Shown: in pieces, positions 56,093 through 64,000 of the stretch
Position numbering within the stretch: the stretch's first letter is position 1
Layout of the letters: each line of letters opens with the position of its first letter
Assembly (NCBI GenBank): GCA_900312665.1
Contig: ONZQ02000020.1
Location: 186,001-250,000 of the forward strand
Source: Cephalotrichum gorgonifer
Lineage: Eukaryota > Ascomycota > Sordariomycetes > Microascales > Microascaceae
Length of the DNA stretch: 64,000 bases
Direction: 5' to 3'
Position numbers and translations under genes: made by a program
The notes under the pieces: model-generated
Seen by the model: only the letters and a program-made list of their open reading frames with translations
Told to the model about the DNA's origin: nothing
The model's database searches: none

Positions 56093-58203
56093 ATGTCGGA
56101 ACTTACAAACAAGCAGCTGTCCTTTCTCGGCCTGTTCAAGGAAGTGTTCAACTGGTATCCGTCACATTACCCAGCCGAGGAGCGAAAGTAGGAGCACCCA
56201 TTCCCGACCACGAAGATTGTGTATATGCTAAGTAAACACTAGGCTTCTGTTCAAGCTTGATGTTTCCATTCTGATTTACGCTTGCCTATGCTGTGAGTTC
56301 CCTTGTTGTTCTAGGATACGAACAAGGGATTCCCTAATAGTACTAACCTTATCTAGTCTTTGTTAAATTTCTCGGCAAGTTTGAGATCTCCGCTATTGCT
56401 CCTCTAGCAGCCGTCTAATATTGAATAGACCAGACAAACATCAGCAATGCCTACGCTAGTGGCCTCAAGGAAGATTTTGAGCTCAACGGCAATGAGCTCA
56501 ACTACTTGAACGTATATTATTATACTGCCTACGTCATCTTTCAGGTTCCCGGCATGCTGCTCATGTCGCGGCCAAAACTGTGGGTCCATCTGCTCAGCCT
56601 TACCCTGCCATTTTCCATTTCCTGATGAGAGTCATAGGGCGCGATGGTTGCTTCCAAGTCTGGAACTTATCTGGGGAATCCTCACGTTTGCACAAAGCCG
56701 GGCTACCAACATCAAACAGTTTTACGCCATGCGGTTCCTTCTCGGGATGACGGAAGCCCCCGTCTTTGCTGGAACACATTTCATATTGGGTAGATTTCCT
56801 TCCAAGGACCCGATTATGTTTCAATGGGCATGGAATCTGACTACCAAGTAGGATCCTGGTATTCTGGCCCTGAGCTGTTCAAGAGGGCAGGAACTTGGTT
56901 CATCTGCAATCCGCTTGGATCAATGATCAGCGGGTATCTCCAGGCTGCGGCATACACGAACCTGTCCGGGGTAGGGGGCCTGGAGGGTTGGAGGTAGGTT
57001 AGACCTCGAGCACCTTGGCGGTTATGCGGGCATCATTAAAGGCACAGATGCTGACCTGGTTCATGCTCGTTTCCAAGATGGCTGTTCATCATCGATGGCA
57101 TAATTACCATTCCCGTGGCATTCATCGGCTTTGCCGTCTTCCCCGGGATACCAGACTCCCCAAGGCCATTCTACCTCAAGGAGAAGGATATAGCACTCGC
57201 GAAACAGCGTCTTGTGAAGGCCAACATAAAAAGGCCGGGGAGGCTCAATCTCGACGTCTTCAAGCGCACGCTCAAGCGGTGGCACATATACATTTTTGTC
57301 TTCTGCTACATGTGGGTGGCCGGCTCAATACCGCAGACACATCAAGGCTTTTCGCCACTAACAGGTATATATAGTTGCATGATTATTGCCGGGTATCCTA
57401 GCAGCTACATGAACCTCTGGCTCAAAGAGGAGGGATACTCGGTAGTGCAGATTAACAAACTGCCCACCGTAATCTACGGCATCAACATCCTGGTGTCGTG
57501 GTTCGGCACGACGGTGGCTGCCATCTATCCAAGCTGGATAATATACAGCCTCCTAACCATCTGCACGTCTTTTTCTAGTATATGCATGATCGTATGGAAA
57601 ATCCCGACCGCTCTGAAGTATGCCACAACCTGTATCTTCCTCCACCGGACATAGTCAACGAGAGCTATCACTAACTTATTGGTTAGGTTCGTCGCGTGGT
57701 ACCTGTTCGGCGTGTCTGGCTGCGCGAGCCCCATTCTGTACTCTACCGTCAACACCATTGTGAAGAACGATTCCGAGGAACGAGCTTTGATCATGGTGCG
57801 TATTCCATTTTCTTCCGCCTCACATAACACAGACCCAAGGGAAACTGACCGCGGACCTGTTTATCGCTCACCACAGGGTACTATGATGTCCATTGGCTAC
57901 TCGTTCAACGTCTGGGTTCCGCTTCTGCTTTTCCCGACTGCTGGCCCCGATGGAGCTCCTCGGTGGAGGAAGGGGTGGCCGGTGGCGCTTGTGTTCCACG
58001 TTTTACTCTGGGCGGGTTTCGTGACGTCAATATATCTTCATCGGAGACAGCAAGTTGCAAAGTCCGGTAACTATTGATTCTTAGCTCGAACTAACGGCTG
58101 TTACTATGGCAGGTCTAAGAAGGAAGCTGTTTCCGCCGAGGAGAGCAGTAATGACGAGGAAGAAACAACCGCCATTCAATCTGCCACTAAGATCAAGGAT
58201 TAG
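56093..58203 (+). CDS. MFS permease, Liz1/Fen2-like (ACS family)
   Basis: Proton symporter of the pantothenate/allantoate type, 489 aa. Eleven exons join in frame: 56093-56187, 56243-56292, 56357-56374, 56429-56579, 56638-56789, 56852-56993, 57078-57311, 57375-57617, 57687-57795, 57877-58061 and 58113-58203. The core reads FFVKFLDQTNISNAYASGLKEDF, then RFLLGMTEAPVFAGTHFILGSWY and GWRWLFIIDGIITIPVAF, diagnostic for this subfamily. Intron 3 starts with GC (GC-AG type), without which the frame stops. Introns 7 and 10 are less certain: intron 7 lies in an open frame, and intron 10 uses a weak GTCCGG donor chosen to give the acidic tail SKKEAVSAEESS. The gene appears intact. Confidence 0.75.
56375..56428 (+). 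other. GC-AG intron in the Liz1-like permease gene
   Basis: A 54-nt intron with donor G|GCAAGT, a CTAAT branch point and TAG acceptor. Removing it restores the family-conserved FVKFLDQTNIS; leaving it in gives a stop. The base after GC matches the consensus for GC-AG introns (AAGT). Confidence 0.75.
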
Positions 58204-58379
58204 AGCTTTTTAAGATATCACTCACTCTGGCACAGACGCCAAACACTGAGTTCTGGTTACAACGGAATACAGCTATTTAGAGTACATACCCTGTGAAATA
58301 TCCCACCAATTACTGCGACGACTTCTGTCGTGAAATTACCGTGTAGCATCAGTTCTTGCATCGGATAAAACAACAAGAC

Positions 58380-58386
58380 AAAAAAA
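58380..58386 (-). terminator. Pol III oligo-T terminator of tRNA-Trp
   Basis: Seven T on the minus strand, two bases after the tRNA 3' end. Confidence 0.8.
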
Positions 58387-58388
58387 GA

Positions 58389-58478
58389 TGAACCCAAAGC
58401 GATTTGAACGCTTAACCTTCAGGAACTTCCGAGTTGTACTAACTGGAATCTGACGCGCTACCGTTGCGCCATGGGTCC
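58389..58478 (-). tRNA. tRNA-Trp(CCA) with intron
   Basis: Minus-strand cloverleaf with acceptor GGACCCA/TGGGTTC, D arm GCGC-AACGGTA-GCGC and T arm AAGCG-TTCAAAT-CGCTT. The anticodon loop reads TT-CCA-G, giving CCA (tryptophan), followed by an intron of about 18 bases at position 37/38. The last pair of the anticodon stem is A-C rather than Watson-Crick, so the exact intron edge is slightly uncertain. Confidence 0.85.
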
Positions 58479-59408
58479 TTGAAGTTCTTAGTCTCCGGAA
58501 TGGCTATTATCTGCCGCATTGCTCCCGGAAGTCAAACCTTCACTAACAGGAGGATCCATGATGCCTGTCATCATGCATAGCGGATCTACCGACATCCAGT
58601 GAAGAACCCCCCAAATAGCACGTGGAGAGCCAGGGTTCTTTCCAGGCTACTTACAAGTATGTTAAGATTCCAAACATGCGTGGTCCTACTTATAATACAC
58701 CAGACCGATCTCACAAAAATTCCACCGTGTTCACCCGATTTTTACAGACAAAGTTCGGTTTTGGTGCGGTGAGTTCCACGGTGCCGCGGGGATAGCTGGG
58801 CCTAAAATGATCTCTACATTGGGAGAAGAAACTTCACAGCCCCTCGTGTATTCCGAAGCGGCATTTTTTTGGGAGCGAAGAAAGTGGAAAAAGTACGGCT
58901 GACCTATCTCTCCTTGCCTGGGCGCACCAATATATCCTGTCGGCCGCTTTTTTTTTTCGTTGAGAACGGCCGGTATCTCCTTCGAGTATGCGTCCGCTCA
59001 ATGATGCTGCATTCAATAAGACTGCATCAAGTGGAACCCAACCTTCGCTATCCCCGGCCGAATAATCCCCCGTCTCCACTGCGCCCGCTAGCCTTTTCTG
59101 AACAAGAGCTACGCTTTGACGCTGTCTGCCCTCAAGGAACGCCTCCTTTGTTACCTCACGAAGCGCTATCTTGCATTCCGTCTTACGGTTCCATTCGGGC
59201 ATATGAGCCGTCTGTGATGCCGTGAGTTCGCGGGTGGGAGTTAGGGGGTGGGGGTTATTATGGTTGCCTTGTGTTTCTTTTCTCTCTATAAATACAGCTG
59301 ATTCCTCCCTGGTCCTGGATCTGTGTCTCTTCATTAACCGTAGGGATTCAAGACATCAAGCCCAAAAATCAACTATTTCGGCTCCAAGTTCGCTCCCAGC
59401 TACCCACC
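58479..59408. other. Intergenic region, about 930 bp
   Basis: Between tRNA-Trp and the small gene at 59409, containing that gene's TATA box at 59287. A 166-codon minus-strand frame (58834-59334) overlaps this promoter and was not accepted as a gene. Confidence 0.5.
59287..59294 (+). promoter_or_regulatory. TATA box of the small conserved gene
   Basis: TATAAATA, about 115-122 bp upstream of the ATG at 59409, in a CT-rich context. Confidence 0.55.
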
Positions 59409-59802
59409 ATGTCCTCCCAGGCCCTTCGAACACAGATTCTCGGTAAGCCCTGCCAGCCTGGCATGGTTTTGATGGATAATAGCTGACGATTAATTGATAG
59501 CCAACGCGAAGTTCCTCTTTGGCCCGAAGAAGAACTTTGAGATCATCACAGGCCTGGTCTTCATCGGGCAGTACGGAAATATCAAGGCGTCCCAGGCAAT
59601 GCTGGTCGAGATCTCCGAGGAGGACTCCACCTTCAAGACTCACCACGTCGGAGAGGCTTCAGCAGATCTCGACGTCGCGCTCGAGAGCCTACACGCGGGG
59701 ACGAGGAAGCTCATTTATCTCAAGGTGTCCGCGGGGCTGCCGGACGACGAGATGATTGAGCCTGGCGACAATGTCATCGAGGGATCGCTAGATTGGGATT
59801 GA
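59409..59802 (+). CDS. Small conserved fungal protein of unknown function
   Basis: Two exons, 59409-59442 and 59501-59802, give 111 aa. The product is soluble and mixed alpha/beta, with LFGPKKNFEIITGLVFIGQYG, a central STFKTHHVGEASADLDVALE and an acidic C-terminus (DDEMIEPGDNVIEGSLDWD). No signal peptide, membrane segment or catalytic motif is seen and no named family is recognised. The strong TATA box, consensus splice sites and GC-ending codons support a genuine, expressed gene. Confidence 0.75.
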
Positions 59803-60412
59803 GGCAGAAAGGAGCATGTGGCCCGCGATGGGGGGGGCTGATGAGTGCTTCTGGGGGAAGAAGAGAGCTGAGACTGAACGTTATATGACTGCGCAATTGA
59901 AGGAGTTACCATTTATATTCTACGCGGCAAATATGTCTTCGACTGTGGAATTACGAATGACTAGCGGCAGAACAGGGCAAAATAATAGCAGGTACCGACT
60001 GGCACCCGCCGGATATGAGCGCTGGGTGATATTTCAGTACTCTTGGATGATATCACTACCGGGCATCCTTTAGGCGAGTGCTTGGGAACGCCGCTAAGCC
60101 AGACCGCGAAAGGGCCCGACCTAGACAGACGCGGTCATATTTTCTATGGAAGTTTATATATAACAAGCTGACCTCCCATGCATTTCTACTATCGATGCCG
60201 GCGGATCATCCAGACCACGGCCCCAAGCATCTCTCGGGAATTTAAAAGGCTCCCTTCTCCCATCGGTCCCAGCCCGCTTAGGGGCCATAAAAGACAATAC
60301 CTACCCCCGTTAAAAGTAAATATTGGGAGGCTTCTTCCTCATGTTCATCTCTTGTCGATTGGAAGTCGATGTCAAGAAGCGCTACCCAACCGTCTCTCTC
60401 AAGATCAGTTCT
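59803..60412. other. Convergent 3' intergenic region, about 610 bp
   Basis: Lies between convergent genes, no gene seen. The last 200 bp are the 3' flank of the dioxygenase gene. Confidence 0.5.
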
Positions 60413-62003
60413 TTAGAGGTTGCAACCCGCGTCCTTGGCCGCGTTCGCGTTCGCGTTCGCGTTGGCGTTCGCGCTACCGTTGGCGTTGGCGTTGGCGTTA
60501 CCGTTCGCCTTGCCCTTCGCCTTCCCCTTGCCCTTCTTGGTCGTGGGGACGGCAGACTCGGTGCTGGCGGACTCGGTGCTCGCGGTCTCCGTGCTTACGG
60601 ACTCGGTGCTGGTGGCCTCGGTGGCGGTGGACTCGGCGGCGGACTCGGTAGGAAGAGCGCCAGAGGGGAAGCCACTAGGAGGGACGCCGGAGAAAGTGCC
60701 GTTACCGCCCGGTCCCTGGCCATCGCCGCCGGGGCCACCGCCCATACCCGAGCCCGCGTCAGCGTTGGCGACGCCACCGCTCTCGTACTTGGTCGCAGCG
60801 GCGGTGATGTTCTTCACGGCGGTGAGATCGACACCGAACGCCAGCCACGCGAGAAGGCCGTCCTCAAGAGACTCCCCGAGAAGGGTGTACTTCATGAAGG
60901 GGTCCAGGTCCGAGTCAGCCTCCTGAGAGGCGATATTGTCCTCCTCGTTAGTAGTCAGGGTCTGGGTGTTGGAGCTGTAGGGCGCGATGGTGTCGGCCTC
61001 CTCGATGAGGTCCTGGTCAAAGAACATCTGACCCACGTGGGTCGCCGACGTGCTGTAAAGCGTGCCGTTGGCAAGCGGCTCGGCGCCGGAGTGAACCAGA
61101 ACGTGGATGTGGGTCGTGCGGCCGGTGTAGTGACCCGGGAAAATCGTGTTGAATGTGGCAACGCCGTCTTCATCCGTAGGCTGGACGCCGCGAAGGAAGG
61201 TGTTGTCGAGGTTGCTGGGGTCAGACTCGCCAACACCGTTGCCCTGGGCGACTACACCACTGTAGACACCGGTAGCATTGCAGTCTGTCGGGTTTGTATG
61301 TTAGTATCAGGGTGTCGACAGTATAGGGTACTGGGGGCTTTCGTGTTGTAAAGGGGGGATGGGGGTTTGCACATACGCCAGATCTCGATGTAGAGGTCAG
61401 GGATGGGCTCGCAGGTGTTGATATCAATGACTTGGGTGTCCACGGCCATCGGGATACCCTCCTGGTCCTCGACGTTATCCTGTCGAACGTACTCTCCGCT
61501 GACGTCTGTTGTATAATTAGCATACTAAACGCCGTACTCAGGATAGGGAAGACTGATCATACAGTAAGGACCCTCAGTGACCTCGGGGCTAAGAACGCAG
61601 TAGTTGCCACCGGCAAAGAGATCGGCCGGGTTGGTATCCATGGTGTAACCTTCGGTGGACTCGTGGTCGACACTGAGGAAGTCCTCAAGCGCGCGCTCTA
61701 AATGAAAGCAATCGGTTAGAATCACCACGGAATTCCGGTTCTGGGGCGTGTCTTACTCTTGTGGGCCAGCGTCTTGGGGGACCTCTCGGCAACGAGCTCA
61801 AGCGTCCGCTTGGCGCGGCGCTGGACGGCCCGCTGCTCGAGTCCGCTGCGCTTCATCTTCTCGATGCAGTGGCTCAGGTCCCTGGGCTTGTTGCTCTCGA
61901 AGTACTCGCGGCGCTGGGCGATCTCGTGGGTGTGGTCGTGGCCGGGGTGGGCCATGACCCCGGCGAGGGGGAGAGCGCCGGCGATGACCTTGGCGAAATG
62001 CAT
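60413..62003 (-). CDS. Secreted intradiol ring-cleavage dioxygenase
   Basis: Non-haem Fe(III) enzyme that opens catechol-type rings, here outside the cell and thus likely acting on lignin- or tannin-derived phenols. Four exons, 62003-61757, 61697-61563, 61505-61377 and 61284-60413, give 460 aa. A signal peptide of about 18 residues precedes HPGHDHTHE, a His-rich mature N-terminus typical of fungal extracellular members. Iron ligands are the Tyr of EGPYYVSGEYVRQD, the Tyr of CNATGVYSG, and two His in FPGHYTGRTTHIHVLVHSG. The C-terminal 100 residues are Gly- and Ser/Thr/Glu-rich and end in a Lys/Gly/Asn-Ala repeat (NANANANGS type), possibly a cell-wall or polymer tether. TATA element 116-122 bp upstream. 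Confidence 0.92.
60425..60510 (-). repeat. Asn-Ala coding microrepeat
   Basis: Tandem GCGTTC/GCGTTG hexamers (plus-strand sense) encode about ten Asn-Ala dipeptides at the C-terminus of the dioxygenase. Simple coding repeats of this kind change length easily. Confidence 0.8.
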
Positions 62004-62118
62004 GATGTCTTGGGTACAAGTAGATAGTTGGTGATGTGAGGCTTAACGAGTGATACAGCTGAGTTGGTTGAGGAGCTGGATTGATAAGAAGTTCACTCCC
62101 TTTGGCGGATGAGGATCC

Positions 62119-62125
62119 TTATATA
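62119..62125 (-). promoter_or_regulatory. TATA box of the intradiol dioxygenase gene
   Basis: TATATAA on the minus strand, about 116-122 bp upstream of the ATG at 62003. Confidence 0.5.
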
Positions 62126-62995
62126 TGCTGCGAATCCTCGTCCGATGAGGTTACGTACGTGGCTCCCGCGTCTCGGGAGTGGCTGAATATCTTCATCCAT
62201 CCCTTCCCCTGCTAATTTTATCTCGCCCTTGCCTTAGTCTCAGAGCGCATGACGAACGCTGGCGCAGCGGCTTGCATAGATCTTCGGCTGAACAGCGGAG
62301 CAGAACATTACGCATAGGCTGAGGTACTCGCACTCCAATGTCGTAGTTAGACTGGGAAGTGGAGGTGGGGGTGGAGGCCAGGAGCGAGTCATGGACGATT
62401 TGCCACGGGCAAGATCTACATTCACTCCAATCACAGCGAACGAATTTGCAAAGTGGAGGTGGATCCACGACGATTCCCGGACCCACACTCATGCCGAGTA
62501 AAGCTTGTTTCAACCAATTGCCTTCTCCTCATTGGCCCAGCTTTGGCAGACGCTCCCGCAGGCACACGCGTCCCTGCGCCCCCCTAAACCCCATAGAGAG
62601 ACCGCTCGGGCAGCAGTGTATTGTAATCGAAATCTTAGCTCGGCCCCCCGCTTGCTAGGAAATTACGGGGACCATGCGCACATGGCAGGCGAAAGATGAC
62701 GCGGCCTTGGACGCGGAAATCGGAGCTGTCCCGGCCAAAAAGAGGGACGGCCGCGTCTAATTAAGGCTAGCTGTAACCAAGACGGGCAAGATCTACCAAG
62801 TCTGGTAGAAGGGTGGATAGGGGTTCACGAGTAATAGCGAATATTATCCAGAGCTCCGAGAAGATTTTCTTGCATGTGACGTGATGCGTACGTGGTGATC
62901 CATCGTCTTCGCAAATTCGGTACTGAACTTGGAGGGTGAAACTGCGGAGCTCGCCCAGCTGAAAGCTTCACGCCACCGATATGCTTGCGACGTTG

Positions 62996-63154
62996 CTTAA
63001 GCTTATACCCTCTTGGAGAGCAATAACACCTCTCCCTTCGTTTCAAGTTGACTACAACAAATTTCCTACACCATTCCTTAAGCCTATACTGTCTTGGAAA
63101 GAAACGGCACCTCTTCCTCCAGGTTAAGTTGACTCGATCGATTTTTCTACACCA
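62996..63154. repeat. 78-bp imperfect direct repeat
   Basis: Unit 1 at 62996-63073 and unit 2 at 63077-63154, both 78 bp and separated by three bases. Both begin CTTAAGC, share TCTTGG, CACCTCT, AAGTTGACT and end CTACACCA. Internal differences are mixed transitions and transversions, so the duplication is old. Not coding. Confidence 0.75.
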
Positions 63155-64000
63155 ACGAATGGTGCGATTGTGACGGTTCTAGCTACTATTTTCTCAACCC
63201 CTTCCATCTGCCGACCGGGCGATCACTACACCTGCTCCTGTCTTGGCCTCCCTGAACGGCGCCATCCACACATTCAGCTGGTGGCATGCCTGCCCTCTAC
63301 TAACAGCCCGCCGGGAGCGTTACCAGAACCCGTCAAGTTGTTCCATGACTTGTTATTTAGCTACAAGTCCATGACAGCGCCCACGCCTCCTGGATATACC
63401 GGCGGCAAGACCAGCGGTAGGCCGTGCAGAAGCTCCGGGAATCTGTTACAGCGTGGGTGTTATACAAGGTAAGATCTCGTTACAATGCTGTTATCACCGG
63501 GCGGATCGCGCTTCAGCCTGTTCTGCCGCTTTGTCCCTACTGTTTCTCGACATAATCAAAGATCGACAGTTGCGCACCATTATTTGGGTTGAACGAGCCA
63601 CCCCGTCCCATCCGGTCCGTCCCATCCGCTACGGTGGCATCAAGTTCGTCCCCCTTATCATCTTCAACCCTGCATAGTCTCTCGCCAGAGATGCTCCTAA
63701 ATTACCCGACAATGCTTTGTTTAAACCGACCCTCCGATCTGCCGCCGATCCAGAAAACCAAGTCGAACATCGCCTTTACCTTGCTAGACTCTAGAGCACC
63801 AGGATACTCTGGGAGGAGAGAGGGGGTAAGCAGATCACATCTATCCACTCTAGCCATACGAAGAGAGGGCTTCCTAGCCCCCATGCTCCCGTGACTGGCA
63901 CCATATTGGCCTTGTCGAGCCGAGCCCCCGTCGGAGCGAAACCCCGCCGAACTCCCCCAACACTCCCCCACCAGGCGAGAAACACCTGGGTCGAGTAGCC

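Larger units (their letters stand above)
62004..64000. other. Gene-free region to the window edge, about 2 kb
   Basis: Contains the dioxygenase promoter (TATA at 62119), then no supportable gene up to the end. A 78-bp direct repeat lies at 62996-63154. Confidence 0.5.

Noticed and set aside
56093..58203. Pseudogene status for the Liz1-like permease
   Set aside because: Stops in the genomic frame all fall inside introns once a GC-AG donor is allowed, and all eleven exons keep phase.
58834..59334. Minus-strand ATG frame of 166 codons
   Set aside because: Overlaps the TATA box and leader of the gene at 59409, is highly charged, and shows no conserved motif.
60323..61351. Plus-strand frame of 342 codons over the intradiol dioxygenase
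   Set aside because: Gly/Val/Arg-rich shadow of a gene whose catalytic motifs are clear on the other strand.
1..64000. CRISPR arrays, rRNA genes, intact transposons, viral genes
   Set aside because: No regularly spaced identical repeats, rRNA-like blocks, transposase, integrase or reverse transcriptase motifs were found.

Overview
The window reads as nuclear DNA of a filamentous ascomycete (Pezizomycotina, probably Eurotiomycetes). Genes are broken by many short GT-AG introns (about 50-160 nt) with CTAAC/CTGAC-like branch points. Regulators are Zn2Cys6 proteins and one Clr5-domain protein, both tRNA genes carry introns, and secreted CAZymes, sugar and anion permeases and aromatic-catabolism enzymes dominate. 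All exon joins were inferred by eye from splice signals, reading phase and family knowledge. Every multi-exon model given closes in frame, but none was tested against transcripts or databases.

Layout. 0-5 kb: a CYP504-type P450 (phenylacetate hydroxylase-like, minus) divergent from a complete NADPH-cytochrome P450 reductase (plus). 7-11.4 kb: a Zn2Cys6 regulator converging on a secreted GH78 alpha-L-rhamnosidase-like enzyme that has a phased CGG tandem repeat upstream. 13.5-16.4 kb: an RTA1-like membrane protein, a broken gene remnant and a small secreted SGNH-like hydrolase. 16.4-19.7 kb: gene-poor. 19.7-23.3 kb: a secreted GH3 glycosidase and a conserved protein usually annotated as 'BTB domain transcription factor'. 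24-30.7 kb: a Zn2Cys6 regulator, a cytosolic GH32 enzyme and a sugar-porter MFS permease, a compact sugar-utilisation locus. 31-36 kb: a Clr5-ankyrin protein and three small proteins. 36-38.3 kb: gene-poor. 38.3-44.2 kb: a DUR3-type urea transporter, a short-chain dehydrogenase, tRNA-Val and a small conserved protein.

44.3-58.2 kb is the most cluster-like region. It holds a tartrate/isopropylmalate-type dehydrogenase divergent from D-glycerate 3-kinase, a Dal5-type anion permease, a regulator with only the middle homology region divergent from one with only the Zn2Cys6 domain, an isopenicillin-N-synthase-like 2OG-Fe(II) oxygenase and a Liz1/Fen2-like permease with a GC-AG intron. Together these could take up a hydroxy acid such as tartrate, convert it to D-glycerate and phosphorylate it into glycolysis. 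58.4-64 kb: tRNA-Trp, a small conserved protein, a secreted intradiol ring-cleavage dioxygenase, and about 2 kb of gene-free DNA containing a 78-bp direct repeat.

No virus, intact transposon, rRNA or CRISPR array was seen. The most distinctive points are the P450 with its own reductase, the divergent half-regulators inside the putative tartrate/glycerate cluster, the GH32 enzyme lacking the usual NDPNG motif, and the CGG array upstream of the rhamnosidase.
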